Below, in pieces: positions 8,395 through 17,958 of a stretch of DNA of 20,000 nucleotides. The notes under the pieces are model-generated. The model did no database searches and was not told where the DNA came from. It saw only the letters and a program-made list of their open reading frames with translations. The DNA is taken from contig NW_003314444.1 of the NCBI RefSeq assembly GCF_000143415.4, positions 76,351 through 96,350 on the forward strand, given 5' to 3'. Position numbers and translations under genes: made by a program. Source of the DNA: Selaginella moellendorffii. Lineage: Eukaryota > Streptophyta > Lycopodiopsida > Selaginellales > Selaginellaceae. The number at the start of each line of letters is the position of its first letter. Position 1 is the stretch's first letter.

Positions 8395-9247
8395 GTGTCC
8401 TTTCAGTTGCAAAAGTGCTCCTCAAAGGATTGGGATGCTAAGTTCCTAACTACAAGGGCTGCTCAAAAAGCAGGTAAGAAGGGATCTTGGACCTTTTGGG
8501 TTCAGATGATGGAAGCTAAGGGTATTGGTGACTTAGTTTGTAGCGGCGATAGAGTTGATCCTGTACCAAAGAAGATATTGGAGTTGTTGGCGAGGAATCA
8601 GGATATCTTTCCGAAGGATTTACCGCCAGGGCTACCTCCTAGCTATGAGGTTAATCATTGGATTGAGGTTATTCTAGGTTCTAAACCACCTACAAATGCT
8701 TTGTATCGTCTGAACATCAAGGAGATGGCTAAACTCAAGAAGCAACTCACGGAGCTTCTTGACAAATGTCATATCCGACCAAGCAAGTCACCTTATGGAG
8801 CGCCAGTTCTTTTTGTTATGAAAAAGGATGGAACTATAAGGATGTGTATTGACTATCGGGCACTCAACAAGATCACAGTTAAAAACAGTTATCCTTTGCT
8901 TCGCATTGATGACTTGTTTGACCAACTCTTAAAGGCTAAGTATTTTAGACGACTTGATTTGCGGTCCAGGTATCATCAGATATAGGTGGCGGATCAGGAT
9001 GTGGAAAAGACAGCCTTCAAGACTCGATATGGATCTTATGAGTTCCTTGTCATGCCGTTTGGGTTATGCAATGCTCCAACAACGTTCAGCACTATGATGG
9101 ATAGAATATTCGGAGATTATTTGGACACATTTGTTGTCCTATATATCGACGAAGTTCTAGTCTTCAGCAAAATGTTGGAGGATATTTTGAAACACTTAGA
9201 GCTAGTGTTTCACAAGTTGCGGGAACACAAACTGTATGCTAAGGAAA
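8395..9247 (+). pseudogene. pol: element A reverse transcriptase, truncated by element B
   Basis: RT copies the element RNA into DNA. The frame is the same as gag. Order of motifs: [60 protein letters not shown], the first catalytic Asp in [11 protein letters not shown] (the family Gly is Arg here), a TAG at 8983, then SYEFLVMPFGLCNAPTTF and the active-site box. That box reads YIDE (9142-9153) in place of YIDD/YLDD, so one catalytic Asp is Glu. Coding stops abruptly after LYAKE at 9247, where the LTR of element B starts with TGTCGCG. The thumb end, RNase H and integrase are absent. No start codon is proposed, because this is part of a polyprotein. Confidence 0.85.
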
Positions 9248-9315
9248 TGTCGCGAATGTGACTTCGGGTATCAAAAGTTACCTGTCGGCCAGTCCTTACG
9301 AACACTCTTACCTTA

Positions 9316-9330
9316 CTGCCACGATGGCAG
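9316..9330. repeat. conserved LTR stem (CTGCCA/TGGCAG)
   Basis: The 15-bp stem with a 3-base loop occurs near the start of all four A/B-type LTR copies: 5899-5913, 9316-9330, 15171-15185 and 15735-15749. Only loop-side or single stem bases differ. It may be a protein-binding palindrome in U3; that is inference. Confidence 0.55.
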
Positions 9331-9824
9331 GAGGTCAGTATTGCTAGACACTTTATTAGTCCCTCTTATGCTAGTGGAGTTAACTGGGCATTTCGAGTGT
9401 ACTTCGACCAGACGAGCATAAGGATGGAATTCCTACATGTTATTAGCTAAACATACTTAGCCCGGTAAGGAGTTCCCATCTCATTTTGTCTTGCACTTGC
9501 TAGTGACAAGAACCCTTGCGTATTGAGATTGGTCCCTCAATATTACTGGATGATAGTTTACCGTGTCTGCCAAACACCCTCACTATCATGCCCTTTGTGT
9601 TAGTCTCATTTCGGTCCCAAATGCTATTTATGGAAAATGTCCAGATTTGCTCATTTGGCATATCTACGGAATGTAGAGATTGGCTTGAACACAATGGTGT
9701 TCGTCTCGTGTCTAAATTCACAATCTAGGGACATTCCATATTTAGTAAGTTTCGAGCTTGTCCCAAAGACTAACTCCTAATACTAAGGGAGGCTTGGGGT
9801 GAAAGCCCAAAGCGTGTGTTCCTC

Positions 9825-9915
9825 GGGGGCGGGGGGGGGGCGCTGCGGGGGAGAGGGGGGGGGGGGGCTGCGGGGGAGAGGGGGCTGCGGGAGAGGGGGG
9901 GGAGCTGCGGGGGGT
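9825..9915 (+). repeat. G-rich minisatellite in element B LTR
   Basis: About four copies of a GCTGCGGG(GG)AGAGGGG-type unit follow a long G-run. The A LTR copies have only a single G-run at this place (6409-6418; 16230-16255, where the 3' copy also has one GCGCTGTGGGGGG). The extra copies are therefore an expansion specific to B. Runs of four or more G could form a G-quadruplex. Confidence 0.75.
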
Positions 9916-10338
9916 TCCAAATGTATAGTAGGGATAGTGGGTAGATCGGGTATGGCTGACTAACCTGAGGCATAGTCTAGCTCCCGCTTGCGTGCCTGTC
10001 CTTGTTCTGCGTCTGGCTTGGGTCTAAGCCCAAGTTCCATTCCATGCTAGCTGGTGGAGTACCCATATCCTCACATTAAGCCACTGGTATGCCGAAATAG
10101 CGTCAGACTTCATTTGGCTTCGTTTTGCGTGTTGGTCCTGGTATTAAGATGCTGGTTGCTCCAGGACTGTTCCAAGTCGCTCCGGGCTCCTATCCCTTTG
10201 CTCCTTGGGCTGTATGCTCGGGAGTTGCTCCGTGGTTCGGTTCTGTCACTCCTTGGCTCCAAGCTTGGGAGTTTGGCACCGTTCCTTTGTTCAGTGGCCC
10301 AAGGCCCTGAAACTCGGGTTCCACACCACTGTCCTTTG

Positions 10339-10380
10339 GACACATGGCATGTGACACGTGGCATCTGTCACGTGGCACAA
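10339..10380 (+). promoter_or_regulatory. three 14-bp tandem units with ACGTGGC (G-box/ABRE) cores
   Basis: GACACATGGCATGT, GACACGTGGCATCT and GTCACGTGGCACAA follow each other without gaps. The second and third contain CACGTGGC, the core bound by plant bZIP/bHLH factors in abscisic acid and light responses; the first has CACATGGC. They lie about 80 bp before the LTR 3' end. Regulatory activity is inferred from the motif only. Confidence 0.5.
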
Positions 10381-10407
10381 AGAGGGTTTAGGTTCTGCTT
10401 CGTGGTG

Positions 10408-10436
10408 TTATCCTATGGTAAATCACTATAGGATAA
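10408..10436. repeat. 9-bp perfect hairpin near LTR 3' end
   Basis: TTATCCTAT (10408-10416) and ATAGGATAA (10428-10436) are exact reverse complements around an 11-base loop, 24 bp before the end of the B LTR. A structured RNA at the LTR end is possible. Confidence 0.5.
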
Positions 10437-10460
10437 AGGGTAAAAACCACATGTGCTACA

Positions 10461-10475
10461 TTTGGTATCAGAGGA
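10461..10475 (+). promoter_or_regulatory. element B primer-binding site
   Basis: TGGTATCAGAG (10463-10473) matches the plant tRNA-iMet site in all 11 bases, with the same two-base spacing after the LTR as in element A. Confidence 0.75.
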
Positions 10476-13400
10476 TGAGTCTCAGCGAGTACTATTCAAT
10501 GAGATTGGGCAACTAGTCTTGTTGCATACACAGAGATGAAAACGATGATCTGAGTGGGTACACATTTGGGTGCAAAGGCTTTGCATTTGTTTCTTGGATA
10601 GGGATTAGTCTATTGATTCAGTAGTCATTGCTATGCTCTCTCATAAACTTTTCTTGGATTGGACTAAAGGCAGTGCGAAAGCCAACTTGAGGTTAAGTCA
10701 AAGTTAAGACTGAAAAGAGAGTTGTCAGGGACGAAGGATCAAACACGTTAATCATTTTCTCTTTTTAAGGATATGATTTGCAACGAGGTGTTAACTCATT
10801 TATGTAACTCATTTACATTATGTAATCAAGAGTCCCTACCTTGATGCATATTGGAAATGATGGTCTTATAAATGGTGAGTTATGGGATGGATAGCAGTGA
10901 AGTATACCATTTTGTCTAAGCTTGCTATTGGAAGACTTGGGTTGCAATGCTCAATTCTTTTCTGGGGAATCTTACTATTGCTTTTTGAGTAGCTTGGTGT
11001 TGGATTAGTGTTGAGTTTGGTCGAAAAGAGAGTGACATGAGTTTGTCTGTGTTGTGAACAAAAGTTAGTGGTGTTGGGTGTTGTAAATCTCTATCGGTGA
11101 AGTGTGGCATTTATGTTGCATTTTGTCAAATCGAGTTAGCACTTGATATTCACATAAACATTTAAAGTAATGACATGGGCATTGCTGGTAGTGTTGCTTA
11201 ATGGATGATCAAGATATTGTGATTCTTATATCATGTCTATGTGATAATGAGTAATGTGTTTACAAAGTTGCTTGGGTAAACGATGATCAACCCCAAAGTG
11301 GTTGATGGAGAAGCTAATCTACTTGCAAGTAGTAGCATTATAGTAGCTTTGACTGGATTCTCGATGGTGGTTCATTATGCTAAGCTTAAGTTGGTACCTT
11401 GTTTCCTTGAGTTTGCTCATAAGGTGTTAGAAAAGAGTTGTAACATTCATTTGCTATAGCTCGTTAGTTGATCTGTTAGCACTTGGAGTAAATTGTTGCA
11501 TTGACATCACTAGCACTTGTGCTAGTGGAGATGACATTGTTATGTTGAGTGATGAGGAGTTTTTCCTTAAACTTGATTTTTTATGTCATTTTTCTTGTTA
11601 GTGTTTTGGCTTCACATTGGATCTTAAAGGTGGTTGAAGAAGAGTGTTAGTGCAATGTGGATATCCGAAGATGTGGTCTTCGTGATCAAGCTTTAGATGT
11701 TCATTTTGCGCTTTACGGATGTCTGTGTTGGATATTGGTTAGATGGGCAAGGATGTTCGATGCTTTAGCATATTTATGGATCTTGAGAATTTGTGTTGAG
11801 GTAAACCTATGTGAAGTTATTAGTAAGAGGAAGTTGGTTGAGTCTTGAAAGTTTGCATTCCTAAACTGAGAGTCATTCTTTCTCTAGGATGGAAAATTTC
11901 CGCAAATTTTCCTAGGCTTTTCTAATGGCTGATCTGTTGATCACTTTGCCGAAAACCATTCCATTTTCGTAAGCCAATACAAACTAGTGAAGGGGTTGGA
12001 GTTGACTTTGGTTGGCTTAGACTTTAGTAAGTAGTTTGTATGATGCAGCCCGAAAGGGATGCTAACTTTTGGGGCTAAGGCAATTGAGTTGGATAGAGTC
12101 TAGAGTTGGATAGGAAAGTGGCCGTTGCACTTTTCTAAGAAAAGTGACCCTTGTGCCTTTCTTCTATAACGTTGTGCTTGGTGGTAGTTTACACCTTGCA
12201 TTTCGTTAGACTCTATGAGAGTAGTGAGCTCTCACTAATCTTGATTTGGTCTTGGTGGTCCTGCACCTTGGCTAAGGATGGTGATGTCCAACTTAGTTGT
12301 TTGAGGTTGAGATGTTGGTACTCATATTATAGCTTTGTCTATGAGGAGGTTGTGTACCGATATGAGTCCATCTCGTGGTCTTCACTTTAGTTTCATCTAA
12401 GTGTTGATTATGCATAGCTAGCCTCTTCAAGGCATACTCAGAGCTATTGGCTAGACGTGTTGGTAAGCTTATTGTGGTTGAGTTGGATTCGAGTAGTCAT
12501 TTAGTTCATATCTGTCCATGAACCTTTATCTTGTGCTTGAGGTATTACGTTTATGTTGGACAAGTATATGACTTGATGATATGAGTTTAGTGTTAGGTCT
12601 TGTGAAGGCAAGTTGAGGAATGATTGTTAGTTGCTTTACAACTAATGATTGCTTGTAGACTTTGTCGAGGACTGTTTGACACTTGCTTTACTCGATGATG
12701 ATTTAGCAGTGATGGGCTTGCATTATCGATAGTGTTGCGGAGGATCATGTTGTTAGACTTACATGGGTTTTCCATGTTGGCATATCGATTCTACCTCTGT
12801 CGATATCATTTGGTGACGTTTAGTCTATGGTATTGGATTTTATTGAATCTTGGATGTGGTGATTCATTCCTTAATGATGTGTTATCTGTAACTGGGTTTT
12901 GCTAAGGGATTAGTCTCGGATACTGAGTAAAATATCTTTGACTTTGGTTAGCTAAGTTGCTAGAGAGTTTTGGGTGGTGATTCACTCGTGTTTTCTTCTA
13001 GCTTTGTTATGGTGTTGATGGCATTGAAGTGATGCCTTGTCGTTGACATTGTTGATGTTGAAATTTGAGTGAAATGAAATGTCTCTCCAAAGATTGATAT
13101 TAAGTTTCATTAGTCTTGATGAAGATAACGTTAATGATTTGGCTTTAGCTTTGTGTTATTGGCATTCATGCATTTGCTAGTTAGCAACTGTATTGACGTT
13201 CAAATGAACTGAGTGGCAACTTTGAGTTAGTTGTGTTCTAGATGAAATTATTTAGTAGAAGGTTGAGCTTTAGCTTTTCCTTGAAAAGTGATTTAGTCAT
13301 GAACTATATTAGCTTTACAAGTAGAAGAGTTAGTGATCAATATTAAAATGTTGAATCTTTATTGGATTTGATTTGGAATATATTGATCATTGATGATTCT

Positions 13401-15090
13401 TATTGTGCTTGTTATGAAGTGAGTTACGTCTTGCTATAGATGGATTCATGGAGGATTGTTTAGTGATCACTTGTTGAGTATAATTTCATTGTGCTTAGTT
13501 TTTGGATTGATGCAGATATGCTCTTCATTAGCTTTGGCATTATAAAGTTTAGCTTATGGATGTGTTGAGGGGGATATTATGGGTTGTACCATGATTTCTC
13601 TTTAACATTGAAGTTAGTTTCAGTGAAACTCGTGATCATTTGTTAGGCAAGACTTAGCTATGGGCTTTTTAAAACTTTTGGTTCTTTGAGTTTATCATGC
13701 TCATTGTTCCATTCGTTAGAAGTTGTTGGGGAAGGCATTTTAGCTCATTATCTTCAATGTTGAAGTTGGTTTTTGCATTTAGCAATCATTGATGATGATT
13801 GACTATCATCTAAGATAATTGATTATCCTTGTTAGCGGTTTTACTTGATTATTGTTGATCTAGAATGATTTGCCATTCTTCGGGATGGTGGATTCTTTGT
13901 TCGATGATGATTCTGCATCTTTTTATTGATGGGATGATTGATGATCTTTCATGATGGTTAGTTGTTCTTTACGAAGGCTTATTGCTTTTTTGCAATACCA
14001 TATGTTCTTTGTGGTTTGCTCTGGATTGGTCTTTTGGGTTTGAGACATCAGTAGGACGTTGCTGACACTTGTTTAGGCAACTTGAGTTCCTTGGTATTGT
14101 TAATTGGGATCTATTTAGATTTGCTGGTGCAATGGTTGGTATGACTAAGTGTTTATTGGTCTTACCACATTTATTATGTTCTATTGATCGTTGCTCAAGT
14201 TAGTTCTGATAGATTTGGATGTTATTTCCTTTGGGTGATACATTTGCGAGCATTGTGTTTGTCAATCAATGATACTTTGTGTTCTTTGAGTTATCTTTGG
14301 TAAATTGTTTAGCATACTATCTACAATCTTGGGTAGTTATGTTTTCTCATTGAGTTTACTTGATGATATATTTGCTATTGAATTTTGTTGGATAATACAT
14401 CCTATGTTTTCCAATCCTTCTGATCTTGGTGGTTTCTATCCTATCATACTAGTTTATCGGATAATAACTTACTTGGAATACTTTTGTGTTCTACTCTAAG
14501 CTTTATTCACTGATAATTAAATCTCTACGATATCATTGTCTATGACTTTGATATTGTCCATCTATTGATCTTTGAGTTTGGGCCAGTATAGGCAGACTGG
14601 CTTCGGCACTTTGTGTGTATGGTGAAATCTCTAGTCATGGGGTAGCTACTATCACTGGTCACATAACCCGCCTCTCTGTCAATGTTCCTTATTCCGTTAA
14701 AAAGGGCGTGACCGTGTAAACAACTCTAACTGCTTGTTTACAGTAGTCTATCTAAACCTTACCAACAGGTTTAGTTTCTTTGCTCAGGAGGGTTAGGGCC
14801 TCTGGCTTCTCTCTTTATGTTCTTGTGGGCAGGGGCATATCACACTTTTGTAAGCTGGATGACTCCCAAAGCAGCAAGGGTGGCTAACTCTGTTGGTCAT
14901 TTCCTTGTCAATGATAGCCGGAAGGTGTCTAATTGGGTAGCGCATCCGCATTAGACAAAGAGGTTGCCTCATAACTCATTTAAGTTGGTCCATTTCTCGT
15001 ATAGTGTGAATACCATGAACTTTTCTGGAGTTGTTTCCTTGATGGTATTCTAGACTCGAGTATGCATCGACAAGGATGTCGATTTTCCCT
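10476..15090 (+). other. non-coding interior of element B
   Basis: About 4.6 kb has no frame longer than about 80 codons and no retrotransposon motif that I can read on either strand. The plus strand is visibly rich in T and G and poor in C from about 10.8 to 14.5 kb. The first 80 bases resemble the leader of A. From about 14731 it resembles the 3' interior of A (15299-15666), including GGGTGGCTAACTCT, CTCATTTAAGT and TGGTATTCTAGACTCG-like blocks. Short open frames at 11657, 12151 and 14305 show no recognisable domain. Confidence 0.6.
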
Positions 15091-15102
15091 AGGGGGGGAG
15101 AG
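15091..15102 (+). promoter_or_regulatory. element B polypurine tract
   Basis: AGGGGGGGAGAG directly precedes TGTCGCG, the start of the 3' LTR. Confidence 0.75.
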
Positions 15103-15296
15103 TGTCGCGAATATGACTTCGGTTATCGAAAGTTACCTGTCAGCCAGTCCTTACGGACACTCTTACCTTACTGCTATGATGGCAGGAGGTCGGTATTGCT
15201 GGACCCTTTATTAGTCCCTCTTGTGCTAGTGGAGTTAATTGGGCATTTCGAGTGTACTTAGACCGGACGAGCATAAGGATGGAATTCCTATGTTAA
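15103..15296 (+). repeat. element B 3' LTR, truncated after about 190 bp
   Basis: It follows the B-type 5' LTR through GCATAAGGATGGAATTCCTA, then switches near 15291-15297 to sequence that matches the 3' interior of element A. This is the deletion junction. Confidence 0.75.
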
Positions 15297-15666
15297 TTTG
15301 CTTGTTTATAATAGTTGTCTAAATCTTCCCGACGGGGTTGATTTCTTGCTCAGGGGACGTTGGGCCTCTGGCCTTCTCCCTATGTCCCTGCGGGCAGGGA
15401 TGTATCATTCCTTTGTAAGCCGAGTGGTACTTGGAGTAGTAAGGGTGGCTAACTCTATTAGTCATTTTCCTTGTCGGCGACGGCCGGAGGGTGTCTAAGT
15501 CTTAACATCTTTGGATGTAAAGGAGAGGTCGTTCTATAACTCATTTAAGTCGGTGCATTTCGCACATAGTGTGCTTTCTTTTAACTTTTGAGGTTGTTTC
15601 CTTGACGGTTTGCTAGACTCGGGTACGCATTGACGAGGATGTCGATCTTCCCCAAGGGGGGGAGAG
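15297..15666 (+). other. 3' end of element A interior with polypurine tract
   Basis: It aligns with 14731-15102 of element B at an offset of 564-568 bp and ends in AAGGGGGGGAGAG (15654-15666) immediately before the A-type LTR. It carries no coding. It belongs to A because the LTR that follows is A-type. Confidence 0.7.
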
Positions 15667-16276
15667 TGTCGCGAATGTGACTTCGGGTATCGAAAGAGAC
15701 TTGTCGGCCAATCCTTACGGACACTCTTTCTTTACTGCCATGATGGCAGAAGGTCAGTACAGTTGGTTCCCTTTATTGTTCCCACTTGAGCTAGTTGAGA
15801 AACTGGTCAATGACTGTGTACTTAAATTGGATAAACATAAGGTAGGAACGCTAAGTGTTTCTTGCTGAGCATACTCAGCCTGGTTTGAGAAACTCCTGTC
15901 ATTTGCTTGCACTTGCTAGTATCAAGAACCCCCATATATTGAGATTAATCCCTCAATGTCGCTGAATAATAGCTTACCGTGTGTGCCAAACACCCTTGCT
16001 ATCATGCTCTTAGTGTTAGTCTCATTTCGGTCCCAAATGCTAATTATGGAAAGTGTCTAGATTTGCTCATTTGGCATATCTATGGAATGTGGAGATTGGC
16101 CTGAACACAATGGTGTTCGTCCCATGTCAAAATTCTAAATCTAGTGCCATTTCATATTTAGTAAGTTTTGAGACTAACTCCTGATACTAAGGGAGGCTTG
16201 GGGTGAAATCCCAAAGCGTATATTCCTCAAGGGAGGGGGGGGGCGCTGTGGGGGGTTCCAAATGTATAGTAGGGAT
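15667..16276 (+). repeat. element A 3' LTR, interrupted by element C
   Basis: It aligns with 5834 to about 6440 of the 5' LTR. The match runs through CCAAATGTATAGTAGGGAT and then stops at 16276, where both other LTR copies continue AGTGG. The rest of this LTR should lie past the 3' end of element C. Confidence 0.8.
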
Positions 16277-16380
16277 TGTTAGGCACTAAGTCAGAGTAAT
16301 AGAATAAAGAAAGGTCCTTGCAATCAAGTGATTACCCCTTCAGCCAGTTGGCTTAGGGTGTAAGGGGTAGGATCCTAACA
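16277..16380 (+). repeat. element C 5' LTR (about 104 bp)
   Basis: It starts TGTTAG and ends CTAACA, a perfect 6-bp inverted end pair. The left edge is fixed by the break in the A LTR and the right edge by the primer-binding site. The core (ATCAAG..ATT.CCCCTT..CCAGTTGGCTTA) matches the TRIM LTR. This is very short for a gypsy LTR. Confidence 0.7.
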
Positions 16381-16392
16381 TTGGTATTAGAG
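16381..16392 (+). promoter_or_regulatory. element C primer-binding site
   Basis: TTGGTATTAGAG matches the plant TTGGTATCAGAG in 11 of 12 bases; the one change is C to T. The gag ATG follows only 12 bases later, at 16405. Confidence 0.8.
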
Positions 16393-16404
16393 AAGTTGGT
16401 TGCG

Positions 16405-17430
16405 ATGGCCGACCAAGTTGAACACTAGAATCCTATTGTCGATGGTGGTGCCGACAATGGTGCTAACAAAACTGCAGAGATTTGGGCCATTCAAGATGTG
16501 GTTCATGAGCTGCGAGCCCTTAACCGAAATCAGCAAGAGATGCAAGACGAGATGCATGGCATGATGGATACCAAGCGTGTTGAGGCACTCGAGGCTAGAC
16601 GGGGTAGCACTCCAAGTAAGCCTTCTTTGGTAGATTGACTCAAGATTCCAAATTTTTCCGGTGATAGTGGTGTGGACAAGTGTCTCGCTTAACTAGCCAA
16701 TGTGAAGAAGTTCTTGGCTATTAGGGGAACTCCAGATGCAAAGGCTTTAGTGGCTATTCCGATGGTTTTGTGTGATGCAAGTCTTTGATGGTGGAATTGG
16801 CTTGAGGAGTCTCATGTTGCGGATAAAAAACCACCAATGTCTACCATGGATGAGTTTGAGGCTGCTTTCTGTTTACGTTTTGCCCTTTATTACGACATGG
16901 AGAATTCTCGTACAGAACTTTGACATTTCCAGCAAGGGAAAATGACACTTGGGGACTATATTGAGAAGCTTACTCACTTGATTAGTCGTGTTCCAATGAT
17001 GGATCCAGATCAAAACAAGTCCTACTTCATTGATGGCCTACATAGTGAGAGCATGTGCCAACACTTGCGTCATTCTCAGCCTACAAAGAGTTTGGAGGAG
17101 CTCTTTGATGTGGCTCGTCAACTTGACAATGATAAGCACAAGTCTCACAAGCGTTCGTGGAGTCCTTCTATTGAGAATCGTCGTGATGATCGCTGTGGAC
17201 ATAAGGATGGGAACAAGCATCACAAATTGATGTCGGTGGTGACTACTTCGGATGCAAAGGGGTCCAAGAAGCAGAAGTTCTTTGTGAAGAATTATAGATA
17301 GGGTTGTCATCATTGCGGCAAACTTAGACACTACAAGGCTAATTGTTCGCAGTTGAAGAACAAGCAGCAGGACAAGAAGAATGGCCAATCTTCTTCTCAC
17401 GGTAAGTCAGATACTAAAAAGTTGCAAACT
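16405..17430 (+). pseudogene. gag: element C gag, broken by stops
   Basis: Gag would form the particle shell. The frame opens at ATG 16405 (MADQVEH), followed by a polar segment that may be helical (VHELRALNRNQQEMQDEMHG), then capsid-type motifs: LKIPNFSGDSGVDKCL, WWNWLEESH, FEAAFCLRFALYY, HFQQGKMTLGDYIEKLTHL and YFIDGLHSE. A basic region precedes one CX2CX4HX4C zinc knuckle (17305-17346), where the usual Gly before His is Arg. In-frame stops are TAG 16426, TGA 16636, TAA 16690, TGA 16786, TGA 16921 and TAG 17299. There is no frameshift up to protease. The start is chosen because it is the first ATG after the primer-binding site and lies in frame with all motifs. Confidence 0.8.
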
Positions 17431-17958
17431 TTACAGCATGAGGATGACGAGAACGACCATTCTGGTTGGAGAAAGAGACTTTCGATCGTTGCTCGTGAAC
17501 TCAACTGTGTGTGGAACAAGATGGAGCTCGAGGATACATGTGAATCAGCTTTAATGCTGGAGGGCATGTTCTGTGGCAATCCAGTGCGGATTTTACTCGA
17601 TAGTGGGAGCGATGATAACTTTATTTTGGCAAAGTTTGTTGTAGAGCATGGCCTGGTCACACCCAGAGTTCTTCCATACATAGTGGAAGGTGCAGCTACC
17701 TCTGCTCAGCATTTCGATGCTTGTGTCAAGGGGCTGGAAGTGTTGGTTGGCAAAGCCACACTTGTGGAGACTTTTTATCTTGCGGATATCCATCGTGTGG
17801 ATCTCATTCTTGGGATGCCATGGTTGGTGAAGGTGGATCTAGAGATAAAGTGGAGTATTAAGCGTATCTCGCTGGAGTATGGTGGTGTTCAAGATGTGTG
17901 GTTTGGTGAGGGTGTTCAACCACCAATTGTTATGCTCTCTGCTACATCTTTGAAGTAG
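17431..17958 (+). pseudogene. element C aspartic protease region
   Basis: Same frame as gag and open here for about 170 codons. The retropepsin motif is LLDSGSDDNFI (Asp codon 17599), a DSG version common in plant gypsy elements. The later strand reads DLILGMPWLVK, matching the family's 'LGM.WL'. The frame ends at TAG 17956, just after SATSLK. The active site looks intact, but as it lies behind several gag stops the protein would not be made from the full transcript. Confidence 0.8.

Larger units (their letters stand above)
9248..10460 (+). repeat. element B 5' LTR (1213 bp)
   Basis: It starts TGTCGCGAATGTGAC and ends TGTGCTACA, directly followed by TTTGGTATCAGAG. The first 800 bases or so align in blocks with the A LTR (for example TCATTTGGCATATCTACGGA). 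It differs by its own block near 9343-9430, by an expanded G-rich repeat (9825-9915), and by a longer 3' region rich in CTCC and GGGCT words. Open frames inside it (for example 10054-10431) are not conserved in the A LTR and are not treated as genes. Confidence 0.75.
9248..15296 (+). mobile_element. element B: non-coding (LARD-like) LTR retrotransposon nested in A
   Basis: B has a 5' LTR (9248-10460), a full-match primer-binding site, about 4.6 kb of interior, a polypurine tract (15091-15102) and a 3' LTR kept only for its first 190 bp or so (15103 to about 15296). The LTR starts are about 92% identical by hand count (roughly 14 differences). I find no Gag, protease, RT or integrase motif in the interior in any frame. 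It sits inside the RT gene of A; the 5 bases before it are GGAAA, but the other side of the target duplication is lost in the deletion. The combination of intact cis signals and no coding fits a large non-autonomous derivative of the A lineage. Confidence 0.65.
5834..16276 (+). mobile_element. element A: Ty3/gypsy LTR retrotransposon, interrupted by B and C
   Basis: Element A runs from its 5' LTR (5834-6736) through primer-binding site, leader, gag, protease and RT (to 9247). Its interior resumes at about 15297 and ends with a polypurine tract, then the 3' LTR from 15667. The start of the 3' LTR matches the A-type 5' LTR, not the B type (for example ACAGTTGGTTCCCTTTATTG in both A copies). Element B occupies 9248 to about 15296. 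Most of pol after RT (RNase H, integrase) is missing and was probably lost together with the end of B. The 3' LTR is cut at 16276 by element C and should continue beyond this window. The gag-pol frame holds ten stops but no frameshift. RT wording such as [19 protein letters not shown] and VMPFGLCNAPTTF fits a chromovirus-like plant gypsy, but the clade is not certain. Confidence 0.75.

Noticed and set aside
9770-9973. Minus-strand frame coding for proline-rich repeats
   Set aside because: It is the translation of the G-rich minisatellite in the B LTR.
10054-10431. 125-codon open frame inside the B LTR, with overlapping frames on the other strand
   Set aside because: It lies wholly in LTR sequence, has no recognisable domain, and the A LTR does not keep it. 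GC-richer DNA here simply has fewer stops.
11657-12390. Possible host gene exons in the B interior
   Set aside because: The frames are short, with no domain or convincing splice layout, and lie within a retrotransposon interior.
14731-15666. Simple tandem duplication
   Set aside because: The two following LTR starts belong to different subtypes (B then A), so two element ends side by side explain it better.
17038-17400. 120-codon minus-strand frame within element C gag
   Set aside because: It is a shadow of gag, rich in Leu/Ile because it is antisense to polar coding sequence.
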